From positions 1 through 33,451 of the forward strand of contig CAKUFS010000025.1 in the NCBI GenBank assembly GCA_934648845.1: a DNA stretch of 33,451 nucleotides, in the 5' to 3' direction. The DNA is from an uncultured Eggerthellaceae bacterium. Lineage in GTDB: Bacteria; Actinomycetota; Coriobacteriia; Coriobacteriales; Eggerthellaceae. The position numbers and the translations under genes were made by a program. This document shows, in pieces, positions 6,750 to 14,461 of the stretch (the stretch's first letter is position 1; each line of letters starts with the position of its first letter). A model generated the notes under the pieces. It made no database searches, was not told the DNA's origin, and saw only the letters and a list, made by a program, of their open reading frames with translations.

Positions 6750-8297
6750 ATGACTGTTTATTACGTTGATTACGAGAACGTGCACGCGGGCGTGGATGGC
6801 ATTGACAAGCTGACTGCGAATGACACCGTGCGCATTTTTTATAGTCCCAAGGCCGACACGATGCGCATTGCGTTTGTTGAGCAGGCGTTGCGCGCGCAGG
6901 CGAAAATCGAGCTTATCAGCGTTGACGTGGGAACGCCGAACGCGCTGGACTTCCATTTAGTGGCGTGGCTGTATAGCGAGCTTCCGCAGGCAACGGAAGA
7001 GCACGTGATTGTGAGCAACGATCATGGCTACGATGCTGCGGATCGTATGGGCGTGCGTCTTGGATTGCCCCAGGTCAGGCGCGTTTCGAGTATTGCGGAA
7101 GACCTGGGGCTTCCTCCTACGCCGCTTGCGGAGACGGCGGGGAAGCGTCGTTCGTCGTCGCGTCGCGGGGGGAAGGGCCGTCGCGGCTCGGGTGCCGATG
7201 CGCTTGCTGCCGAGGCTCCGGCGGTTGATGCTCCGGCAGAAACTGCCGAAGCCGTGGAGACCGCACCTGCGGGAAGCGCCGCTGCGGAAGGTGCTGCTGG
7301 CGGTGACGCGCCGGTCGCTGCGCCCGTTGATACCGCCAAGACGAAGGCGAGCGAAGGCTCTGAAGCGGCCGAAGCCGTTACCGCTGTTCAGGGCGCAGAA
7401 AGCGTCACCGATGCCGCCGCTTCCGTAGCGGGAGAATCCGCGCTGACAGCGCCGACCGCTGCATCCGAAGGCGTAAAGAACGGAGAATCTGCTGCGCGCG
7501 CGAGCAAGTGTAACGGGAAATCGCGCCGGAAGAAGAAGTCCGAAAAGAACGATAAGGGCGACAAGGTCGAAAAAGCGGGCGAAGAGCCAGCTGAAAAAAC
7601 AACCGAGCAGCCTGCAGAGAAGGCGAGCGAAGCATCGACTGCCGAGGAAATGTCTACCGCCGTGAAAGCATCGGCTGCTGCAGAAGCACCGGCGGTTGCT
7701 GCGGAGATATCGGCTGCTGCAGAAGCGGCGGCGGTCGTAGAACCTGCGGACACCGCAGCGAACGCGGAGCCTGCTGCCAAACCCGCTGGTAGCGGTGAAG
7801 CGGAAGTGCGGGTCGCAGCTGAGCCAGCCACTCAGCCCGCCGCTGAACCCGCTGCTGAGCATGCAGCCGAGCCTGCAGCTGAAGTGGCGCCGCAGGTCGC
7901 AGCCATCGAGCCCTCTGCCGAAGCGGAACCGCAGGTCGTCGCCGTCGAACCCGCAATTGAGCCTGCGTCTGAACCTGCCGCAACCGAGCCCGCACCCGAA
8001 AGCGCCCCGAAACAAACACGCAGCCGCAGGCGTCGTCGTTCCGCAAAGGCCGATGCAGCGAGAGCGGACGCCGTATCGAAAATCACCGCGCTTCTGACGG
8101 AGCATGAAGTGGTATTGCTTGAAGATCAGCTAAACGTTGTAGTGAAAGCAGCGCAGGCGGCAACTACGAAGCAGGAATTCTATCGCGGCATCATCCAGAA
8201 ACTGGGTCAAAAGCAGGGACTTGTTGTATATGGCCAGGTCAAGCAGCTGTTCAAAGAAATCTCCGCAGCTGTTGCGGTTGATACCCCCGAAAGCTGA
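6750..8297 (+). CDS. NYN/PIN-like domain protein with a very long Ala/Glu/Pro-rich linker
   Basis: 515 residues in three parts. Residues 1-125 look like an NYN/PIN-type nuclease fold. The acidic motifs are YYVDYENVH (4-12), DFHLVAWL (67-74) and SNDHGYDAADR (89-99), whose aspartates would hold a metal for RNA cleavage. Residues about 128-430 are low complexity: first a basic RRSSSRRGGKGRRG patch, then Ala, Glu, Pro, Val and Thr, with a Lys-rich island (RRKKKSEKNDKGDK). Such a tail could bind RNA or hold partners. Residues about 435-515 form a folded-looking helical end (SKITALLTEHEVVLLEDQLN ... KLGQKQGLVVYGQVKQLFKE). Ribonuclease activity is inferred from the fold. AAGGAAGG precedes the ATG at 6750. 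The stop codon is followed one base later by repeat copy B, and cobI starts 60 bases on. Confidence 0.75.
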   Translation: MTVYYVDYENVHAGVDGIDKLTANDTVRIFYSPKADTMRIAFVEQALRAQAKIELISVDVGTPNALDFHLVAWLYSELPQATEEHVIVSNDHGYDAADRMGVRLGLPQVRRVSSIAEDLGLPPTPLAETAGKRRSSSRRGGKGRRGSGADALAAEAPAVDAPAETAEAVETAPAGSAAAEGAAGGDAPVAAPVDTAKTKASEGSEAAEAVTAVQGAESVTDAAASVAGESALTAPTAASEGVKNGESAARASKCNGKSRRKKKSEKNDKGDKVEKAGEEPAEKTTEQPAEKASEASTAEEMSTAVKASAAAEAPAVAAEISAAAEAAAVVEPADTAANAEPAAKPAGSGEAEVRVAAEPATQPAAEPAAEHAAEPAAEVAPQVAAIEPSAEAEPQVVAVEPAIEPASEPAATEPAPESAPKQTRSRRRRRSAKADAARADAVSKITALLTEHEVVLLEDQLNVVVKAAQAATTKQEFYRGIIQKLGQKQGLVVYGQVKQLFKEISAAVAVDTPES

Positions 8298-8298
8298 T

Positions 8299-8327
8299 GT
8301 TGACAAAAGGTGGGGTAATTTGTCAAC
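8299..8327 (+). repeat. 29-bp dispersed inverted-arm repeat, copy B
   Basis: A perfect copy: GTTGACAAA arm, AGGTGGGGTAA core, TTTGTCAAC arm, extended to 10-bp arms by a flanking T and A (8298-8328). It starts right behind the NYN stop codon and ends 30 bases before the cobI start. Confidence 0.95.
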
Positions 8328-8357
8328 AAATGAGTGAACCGAAAGAGGAAACTTCGC

Positions 8358-9134
8358 ATGAATGCAACAGAAAACGTTATTGCTGCCGGATGCGCGGAAG
8401 TCACGAGAGCCGCAGAAACCACTCCTGAAACGGCAACCGAGGCGCCGAAGGGAACGCTCTACGGCGTAAGCGTGGGCCCAGGTGACCCCGAACTGCTCAC
8501 ATTGAAGGCGGTGCGCGTCCTTCGCGCGGCTGATGTGGTGGCTGTCCCCAACATTGGACATGGCCGCCAAACGGCCTACGGCATCATTGAAGAACACATT
8601 CAGGGTAAGCCGCTCATCGATTGCTCCACGCCCATGCTGCGCGATCGCACGAAAGTCATTGAGGCGTACCGCGGCGTTGCGACTGAAATTGCCGCCGCGC
8701 TTGACGAAGGCAAGGACGTTGCGTATGCCGCCATTGGCGATATTGGAGTGTATTCCACGTACTACTACATTCACGAAATGCTAGTTGAGCAGGGGTATCG
8801 TGCTGAAGTCATCCCCGGTGTCACCTCGTTTTGCGCCTCCGCCGCGCGTCTGGGCATTCCCTTGTGCGAAGGCCCCGAAGCGCTCACGATCGTTCCCGTT
8901 ATGGCGGGCGATGCGAAAGATGCCGCCATGGCGGTTCCTGGCACGAAAGTCTTCATGAAGAGCGGTCGCGAGTTGGATGCCGTGCGCGAAATTGTAGAGC
9001 AGGCCGGCATACTGGATACCACGTCGCTCGTGGCGAATTGCGGCTTGGAAGACGAAGCGCTCTACCCGCATCTTGCCGATGTTCCTGCCGATATGTCCGA
9101 CTACTTCACGCTGGTCATTGCGAAGGAAAAATAA
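8358..9134 (+). CDS. cobI: Precorrin-2 C20-methyltransferase (CobI/CbiL)
   Basis: 258 residues of the tetrapyrrole methylase family; it adds a methyl group to C20 of precorrin-2 or its cobalt form using S-adenosylmethionine, an early corrin-ring step of cobalamin synthesis. The glycine-rich entry GVSVGPGDPELLTLKAV (36-52) and the conserved stretches AAIGDIGVYSTYYY and VIPGVTSFCASAARLGIPL fit this enzyme better than other methylases; the extra length in the middle (DCSTPMLRDR) is also typical. The first 30 residues are an Ala/Thr-rich extension without obvious function. ATG 8358 has GAAAGAGGAA upstream; a GTG at 8334 is the alternative start. No other corrin gene is in the window, so it appears detached from the rest of the pathway, although a cobalamin riboswitch lies 8 kb downstream. 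Confidence 0.88.
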   Translation: MNATENVIAAGCAEVTRAAETTPETATEAPKGTLYGVSVGPGDPELLTLKAVRVLRAADVVAVPNIGHGRQTAYGIIEEHIQGKPLIDCSTPMLRDRTKVIEAYRGVATEIAAALDEGKDVAYAAIGDIGVYSTYYYIHEMLVEQGYRAEVIPGVTSFCASAARLGIPLCEGPEALTIVPVMAGDAKDAAMAVPGTKVFMKSGRELDAVREIVEQAGILDTTSLVANCGLEDEALYPHLADVPADMSDYFTLVIAKEK

Positions 9135-9169
9135 GCGCGGCGAACTTTGTAATCGCAGGTGCGTTTGCA

Positions 9170-9191
9170 AATAAGGGGAGAATAAGGGGAG
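9170..9191 (+). repeat. Tandem 11-bp duplication carrying the ribosome site of the LuxR gene
   Basis: AATAAGGGGAG occurs twice head to tail (9170-9180 and 9181-9191). The second copy is the ribosome binding site for the GTG start at 9195, so the first is a spare site 11 bases upstream. Confidence 0.8.
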
Positions 9192-9194
9192 AAC

Positions 9195-10715
9195 GTGGAT
9201 ACGTTTGCAGCGAAACTCAAACACAGCTTGGGCGAAATCGACGTGCGCTGGCCGTCAGTTAAGTTTTTGAGCCTGGGTTTTTACAGCGCGTGGATTTTGC
9301 TCATGATGAACGGCTCAAGCATTGTTGCCATGCCGACGCATCTTGCAACGGGCGCGTCGCACAATGTCCTGTATCTTGCTTCGGGCGTCCCCTTGTGCGT
9401 AACGCTTCTTATTTTAGGAGCGGCGCATCGCAGCGTGCATCGCTATATCACGCGCGGTCCGCTTGTTCCCTGCATGGGGCTGCTTGCTTCGTTTTGCACC
9501 GCGATTATTTTGGGCGCGTTTGGCGGCAATTTTGGAACAGAGATTTTTGTGCTGGTCAGCGCGGGTACGGGCATTGGAACGGCGTTTGTGTGCGTGCGTA
9601 TTGGCGACATGTATTCGTATCTGAATGGTAATCGCATTTTCTTCACGGTGTTTTATACGGCGGTTATCTCCAATCTCATATACTTCATGTGCGCTGCTAT
9701 TGCGCGACCGCTTGCGCTTATTGTTTTGTCGTCGCTTCCGTTCTTGGCGGTGCTGTTTTGTTTCATCCGAGGCGAAGAAGGGGCCGCGCACGATGCCGAT
9801 GCGATTCCCATCGAAATGCTGCCTCGAGGGTTTTTCTTCCGTTGTGTTGCGGTGGTGTTCGTTTTCGCGCTGGCGGTGGGTGTTTTCAAGGGAATTGCAA
9901 CGCTGGAACTTCCTATGGAAATCGTGCGCGATGAATCAATTGCTTCGGTGTTTGCCAGCCTGAACGTGAAGTTGGCGCTGCTGGTGGGTTGCGCGCTCTA
10001 CCTGGGTGCTCATTCTTTCGACATTGGGAAAATCTATTATCCGATCGCAACTATCGCATGCTTGGTGATTCTTGTTTCGCCGCTGCTGGGTGAAACGTTC
10101 CGTTTTGTGCAGCTGGTTATCGTTGATGTTTCGTACAATGTTTTCATTCTTGCTGTTTGGTGTATTTTGGCAAGCATCGCCTCGCAGACGACGCTTTCCT
10201 CAACGTATGTCTTCGGTCTTGGCCGCGGTGCTTCTGCGGTAGGCACGACGCTTGGGCAGTTCGTGGCGGGCTTTTCTGTGGCGGCGCTCCCGGCTTTTCA
10301 CGACGGCGCGCTTATCGCTGCAATTGTATGCGCCGTGATAGTGCTGCTTTGTCTGCAATTCGTCATGGGAGAGCACACGGTCACCGAAGCGTTGGAAAAG
10401 ACGTTCAGCGAAGGTGTTATTGTTGTTCCTGCATCCGATTCCGACAAGGGCATGCAAACTGCACCCCATGAAGTGCCCCTGGAGCACTGGGATGTTTTGT
10501 GCGAAGCGCTTGCCGCCGAGAAGGGGCTCACCGCGCGCGAGTCCGAGATTTTGGGTCTACTGAGCCGCGGTCGCACGGCGGCATACATTTCCGAAGAGCT
10601 GTGCATTTCGTACAACACGGCGAAGGGTCACATTCGCAACCTTTATGCGAAATGCGACGTTCATTCTCGTCAGGAATTAATCAATATGGTAGAAGCAAAG
10701 AAGGCATCGAAGTAG
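9195..10715 (+). CDS. Membrane-embedded LuxR-type transcription regulator
   Basis: 506 residues. About 400 residues form a polytopic, MFS-like membrane domain with roughly a dozen hydrophobic segments (for example VVFVFALAVGVFKG and IAAIVCAVIVLLCLQF). The last 65 are a LuxR helix-turn-helix (LTARESEILGLLSRGRTAAY, then ISEELCISYNTAKGHIRNLY), which binds DNA from the inner face of the membrane. Proteins of this build are common in Eggerthellaceae next to molybdopterin enzymes and are thought to sense a small molecule and switch on the neighbouring enzyme. Here the next gene is such an enzyme, read in the same direction after a terminator and 358 bases, so the regulator probably controls the promoter in that gap. 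The GTG start at 9195 is preceded by the duplicated AATAAGGGGAG ribosome site. Confidence 0.88.
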   Translation: MDTFAAKLKHSLGEIDVRWPSVKFLSLGFYSAWILLMMNGSSIVAMPTHLATGASHNVLYLASGVPLCVTLLILGAAHRSVHRYITRGPLVPCMGLLASFCTAIILGAFGGNFGTEIFVLVSAGTGIGTAFVCVRIGDMYSYLNGNRIFFTVFYTAVISNLIYFMCAAIARPLALIVLSSLPFLAVLFCFIRGEEGAAHDADAIPIEMLPRGFFFRCVAVVFVFALAVGVFKGIATLELPMEIVRDESIASVFASLNVKLALLVGCALYLGAHSFDIGKIYYPIATIACLVILVSPLLGETFRFVQLVIVDVSYNVFILAVWCILASIASQTTLSSTYVFGLGRGASAVGTTLGQFVAGFSVAALPAFHDGALIAAIVCAVIVLLCLQFVMGEHTVTEALEKTFSEGVIVVPASDSDKGMQTAPHEVPLEHWDVLCEALAAEKGLTARESEILGLLSRGRTAAYISEELCISYNTAKGHIRNLYAKCDVHSRQELINMVEAKKASK

Positions 10716-11073
10716 TTTCACCGTGTGGCTCATCGCCGACTTTTGATTCTTTTGCTGAGAAGGAGTACCTGCGTTTCTGCTTGTCTCGCATGCGATCCAT
10801 CGCTCAGCGCTGAAGTGTGCAAAATTATCGTCAACCCGTGCTTTTCCTTGCAAAATGCCTGTTCATACCCATGTAACCCAAAAAGGGTTGGTGAGCCGTT
10901 CACCGGAAACAACCCTTTTTGGAAGGTCTCTTCTTCCGAAAAACCTCCCTTTCGAGTCTTATGCGCGTCCTTGAAAATCTCCTATGCTTCCCGGCGTTGA
11001 AAGCTGCACACGAAATTGAAAAAGCAACGTGTGCGGATGCAAGCAAGTGAGCCTGAAGTAAAGAGGAGGAGAC
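10716..11073. other. Regulatory gap between the LuxR gene and the molybdoenzyme operon
   Basis: 358 bases without a gene. The terminator at 10880-10920 separates the regulator transcript from the operon. About 150 bases remain for the operon promoter and a LuxR site; TATGCT (10982-10987) is a possible -10 but no convincing -35 or symmetric operator could be found by eye. The operon start has GAGGAGG just before ATG 11074. Confidence 0.5.
10880..10920 (+). terminator. Intrinsic terminator of the LuxR regulator gene
   Basis: AAAAAGGGTTG (10880-10890) pairs perfectly with 10910-10920, whose 3' end is the T run; an inner GTGA/TCAC pair extends the hairpin. The A run on the other side makes it able to work in both directions. 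Confidence 0.85.
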
Positions 11074-13413
11074 ATGCTTGATGCAAAGCAGCCATACGTT
11101 TTAGAAGAAAGCGATGGCGTAATGAAGGTGCGCACCTGCGCTTGGTCGCCGCCGGGAGACCACCCCGTAGGATGGGGCGTTATCGTTACCGTTAAGGATA
11201 ACAAGATCCTGAAAGTGGAAGGCGACCCCGATCATCCCATCACGCAAGGACGTTTGGATGTTCGCAACCTTACCCTTGATGAAGTGGTATACAGCGATGA
11301 ACGTTTGACCAGCCCTATGGTGCGTGATCGTGCGGATCGTGGTAAAGATGCGTGGCGCAAGGTTTCTTGGGATGAAGCGTACGATCTGATTGAGAAGAAC
11401 ATTCGCGGCATCTGGGAGAAGTGGGGTGCCGAGACCATCTTCACGCTTACGGGTACCGGCCGCGAGTCAACGCTGTATGCTCCGGTGTATGGCCCCGCTA
11501 TCTGCAACACGCCGAACGGCGCTTCCACGTACGCATTCTCCGGCGAAGCGTGCTACGGCCCGCGTGCTACCATCACCAACTACTTGCTGGGCGCCGGCGT
11601 TCCGGAAATCGACTCCGCTCAGTACTGGGAGGATCGCTACGATCATCCGGGCTACGTTGTTCCGAAATACATCATGGTCTGGGGCAAAGACCCGCTGTAT
11701 TCCAGCCCCGATGGCTTCTTTGGCCCCTGCATTATCGACCTGATTAAGCGCGGCTCGAAGATTATCGTTATCGATCCGCGTGTCACGTGGCTTGCTGCCC
11801 ATGCGGAGTTCCATTTGCAGCTTCGTCCTGGTACCGATGCCGCTGTTGGCCTGGGCTTTTTGAATGTCATTATCAGCGAAGGCCTGTATGATCACGAGTT
11901 CGTTGAGTGCTGGACGTATGGTTTCGAGCAGCTGGCCGAGGCCTGCAAGGAATGGACGCCCGAGCGTGTGCAAGAAGTTGCCTGGGTTGATCCCGAACAG
12001 CTGGTTGGCGCCGCGCGTGCCTTCGCAACGAATGCTCCCTCCACTGCTACCTGGGGTGTTGCGCTTGACCAGTCCAAGGCCTCCACGCAAGCAGCTCAGT
12101 GCTTCTTGGCCATTTGCGCCATTTGCGGCTACATTGATGTTCCCGGCGGCATTACCATCACGAAGCCTACGAGTTTCATTGGCCAGTGGCGCTACGACAT
12201 GATGGACGTTCTTGACCCCGAAATGGCGGCAAAGCACATTATTGATCCCGATGGCAAATACGCCCTGTTCAACGCAGGTGCTGCTATGGGCGGTGTTCAG
12301 GGCGACACGCTGCTGAACTGGCTTGAAGGCAAATGGGCCGATATGGAAGGCTACTACAAGCTGCGCATGTGCTGGATTATTGGCAACAATCCGCTGGCTT
12401 GCATGGCTGACCAGCCTAAACGTTGGTATGAAGCTATGAAGGACCTTGAATTTGTGGTTGCAAACGACATCTTCATGACCCCCACCATTATGGCGCTGTG
12501 CGATGTTGTGTTGCCGCTTTCCACCTACGTTGAGCATGAGGGCTTGGTAACGCCGAATTACGGCCGCAACCAGCACTTCATTGGTGCCATGAACCAGATC
12601 ATCGACAATCCCAACACCAAGTCTGACCTGGAGATTCTTATTGATATGGGTCGCCGTATGCGTCCCGAGCTGTGGGAAGGCATGGAAACGCCCGATAAGT
12701 TCTTCGATGCCAAGCTGCGCGAGAACTACGGTTACGGTCTGGACGAAGTAAAGGCTGTTCCGGCAAAGATGGCGGGCTACGAATACAAGAAGTACGAGAA
12801 GGGTCTGCTGCGCGCCGACGGCAACCTTGGCTTCGAGACAAGGTCTGGCCGCATTGAGCTGTGGTCGCCGGTTCTTGCCGCTTACGGCGAACAGCCGCTG
12901 CCGTACTTCGAAGAGCCCGAGTTCTCCCACGAGTCGAAACCCGAGCTCAAGGCCGAGTATCCGCTGTATTACACCACGGGTGGTCGTCACATTTCCATGT
13001 TCCACTCCGAGCATCGCCAAAAGGATCTCACGTGCCGCAAGCTGCATCCTTGGCCGCTGGTGACCATCAACCCCAAGACTGCCGCTGAATACGGTATTGC
13101 CCAAGGCGATTGGGTTGAGGTTGAAAGCCCGCAGGGCCGCATGGTGCAGAAAGCGAACCTGACGAACGAAGTCAACGAGAAGTTCGTCCACGTTGAGCAC
13201 GCTTGGTGGTATCCGGAGCAAAGCGGCGAGGGCGAAAACCCCTATGGCGTGTTCACCTCTAACGCGAACAATCTGATTCCGCATGAAAGCGTTTCGGTCA
13301 CCGGTTACGGCGCGCCCTACAAGAACGGTATCTGCCATATTCGCAAAGCGGAATGCCCTGTTGACGAGAGCCTTTTTGCAACTCCCGCTCAGCTGGCCGC
13401 TCTTCAGAAATAA
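11074..13413 (+). CDS. Molybdopterin-dependent oxidoreductase/transhydroxylase, catalytic subunit
   Basis: 779 residues of the DMSO reductase superfamily, with the molybdopterin domain (about 60-560) and the C-terminal dinucleotide-binding domain (from about 650: PLYYTTGGRHISMFHSEHRQ). It lacks a Tat signal, so it should be cytoplasmic. It also lacks the N-terminal four-cysteine iron-sulfur motif: only C22 remains in TCAWSPPGDHPVGWG. The segment FSGEACYGPR (155-164) is at the place where members hold the metal ligand, making C160 a candidate; this needs a structure-based alignment. The lack of both features and the small ferredoxin partner recall pyrogallol transhydroxylase and the soluble catechol dehydroxylases of gut Eggerthellaceae. 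A reductive dehydroxylation or hydroxyl transfer on an aromatic substrate is therefore plausible, but the substrate is inference. GAGGAGG precedes the ATG. Regulator upstream, ferredoxin 21 bases downstream. Confidence 0.88.
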   Translation: MLDAKQPYVLEESDGVMKVRTCAWSPPGDHPVGWGVIVTVKDNKILKVEGDPDHPITQGRLDVRNLTLDEVVYSDERLTSPMVRDRADRGKDAWRKVSWDEAYDLIEKNIRGIWEKWGAETIFTLTGTGRESTLYAPVYGPAICNTPNGASTYAFSGEACYGPRATITNYLLGAGVPEIDSAQYWEDRYDHPGYVVPKYIMVWGKDPLYSSPDGFFGPCIIDLIKRGSKIIVIDPRVTWLAAHAEFHLQLRPGTDAAVGLGFLNVIISEGLYDHEFVECWTYGFEQLAEACKEWTPERVQEVAWVDPEQLVGAARAFATNAPSTATWGVALDQSKASTQAAQCFLAICAICGYIDVPGGITITKPTSFIGQWRYDMMDVLDPEMAAKHIIDPDGKYALFNAGAAMGGVQGDTLLNWLEGKWADMEGYYKLRMCWIIGNNPLACMADQPKRWYEAMKDLEFVVANDIFMTPTIMALCDVVLPLSTYVEHEGLVTPNYGRNQHFIGAMNQIIDNPNTKSDLEILIDMGRRMRPELWEGMETPDKFFDAKLRENYGYGLDEVKAVPAKMAGYEYKKYEKGLLRADGNLGFETRSGRIELWSPVLAAYGEQPLPYFEEPEFSHESKPELKAEYPLYYTTGGRHISMFHSEHRQKDLTCRKLHPWPLVTINPKTAAEYGIAQGDWVEVESPQGRMVQKANLTNEVNEKFVHVEHAWWYPEQSGEGENPYGVFTSNANNLIPHESVSVTGYGAPYKNGICHIRKAECPVDESLFATPAQLAALQK

Positions 13414-13434
13414 CGGCAGGGAAGGAGGCATACT

Positions 13435-13767
13435 ATGAAAAACGCAATGCTTATCAACTACGGGCTTTGCTTTGGCTGCGATTCCTGCACCGTTTCTTGC
13501 ATGAAAGAGAAGGGTCTTTCCTTCGAAGAGCAGGGCATTGTCATCAAGCAGCACGGTCCGGTGAAAGTCAACGGCTCGTGGGAGTGGGATTATATCCCCG
13601 TACCGACCGACTTGTGCGACTTATGCGAAGAGCGTGTGAGCCAGGGCAAGCTTGCTGCCTGCCAGCAGCATTGCTTGGCGCAGGTCATCGAGGTTTTGCC
13701 CGCTGATCAAGTAGCAGCTCGCATGATTGAGCTGGGCGGCAAGAAGGTTTCCGTCTTCATGCCGTAA
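13435..13767 (+). CDS. Two-cluster 4Fe-4S ferredoxin-like partner subunit
   Basis: 110 residues with eight cysteines in two groups: C12, C15, C18 and C22 (LCFGCDSCTVSC), then C61, C64, C76 and C80 (LCDLCEERVSQGKLAACQQHC). This should hold two 4Fe-4S clusters and carry electrons to or from the molybdenum site. It is a shortened version of the DMSO reductase B subunit, which normally holds four clusters in about 200 residues. It lacks a Tat signal, like its partner. The gene starts 21 bases after the catalytic gene with GGAGG before ATG, so both are translated from one message. Because the catalytic subunit lost its own cluster, these two may be the only iron-sulfur centres of the enzyme. Confidence 0.88.
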   Translation: MKNAMLINYGLCFGCDSCTVSCMKEKGLSFEEQGIVIKQHGPVKVNGSWEWDYIPVPTDLCDLCEERVSQGKLAACQQHCLAQVIEVLPADQVAARMIELGGKKVSVFMP

Positions 13768-13960
13768 GCGTTCACGCTGAAAAGGTTCCCTTAGGGAATC
13801 ACGCTTTAGGAGCATGGTGGCGCTGCCAGCTGCCACTTCTTTCGCCCCGTTATGTTTACTCTTGCACCCATCGCAAGGGGTGACCCCTTCAGAAGAGTCC
13901 GTTCGTCTTCTCTTCTTGCCTCTTGCGATGTGGCGCTTTCCCCTCCAAAGGAGAAAACAA

Positions 13961-14413
13961 ATGCTTCCACAGCAGAAAAAAGGATGGACAACGGTTGTCG
14001 ATCTTGAGGAATACAAGAAGATGACCTGGTCTTATTTGACGAATGTCAAGCAGACTTGGCAATACGATGGCATCGCATATATCTTTCGCAAGCGCGGCAT
14101 TCATCTGTATGGCAGGGACTGCGGTTCGCTGAAGATGAACCATCCTATTCTGACCATTGGCATTCCGCAGCACAAAGACAAGAATTACGGCGTTGATCTG
14201 TATGTTCCGGTTGAGAAGAAAGCGCAGGCGCTTTCCCTTATCAAGGACTGGGATCGCATTCGAGAATACGCCGAGCTTGAACAGCAAGAGGGTAAGGCTG
14301 CTCATAAAGCTTTCGAGGCGGCAGCAACCGAAGCTAAGCAACGAAATGCCGAGAAGAAGCGTGCGGCGCGACATGAGAAGTTCGGCAGAATGCGCGCGCA
14401 GCTGTTTTCCTAA
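13961..14413 (+). CDS. Operon protein of unknown function (150 residues)
   Basis: I do not recognise this family. It is soluble, without signal peptide. The N-terminal two thirds read like a small alpha/beta domain (WSYLTNVKQTWQYDGIAYIF, then LTIGIPQHKDKNYGVDLYVP). The rest, from about residue 100, is a highly charged Ala/Glu/Lys/Arg helix likely to be a coiled coil. ATG 13961 follows AAAGGAGA; a longer frame from 13814 would run through a region with small hairpins and is not supported. It sits between the ferredoxin and MFS genes, so it may be an assembly factor, chaperone or regulator of this enzyme; that is inference from position only. Confidence 0.72.
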   Translation: MLPQQKKGWTTVVDLEEYKKMTWSYLTNVKQTWQYDGIAYIFRKRGIHLYGRDCGSLKMNHPILTIGIPQHKDKNYGVDLYVPVEKKAQALSLIKDWDRIREYAELEQQEGKAAHKAFEAAATEAKQRNAEKKRAARHEKFGRMRAQLFS

Positions 14414-14461
14414 AGCTTGATCATAGAAAACTATATCAAAACGTTTCAAAAGGAGTTCACG

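Noticed and set aside
11467..13554. 695-codon open frame on the minus strand
   Set aside because: Antisense to the molybdoenzyme and ferredoxin genes, no domain and no ribosome site.
14417..14461. Longer start for the MFS gene at 14417
   Set aside because: The ATG at 14462 has AAAAGGAG directly upstream and gives the usual short N terminus.
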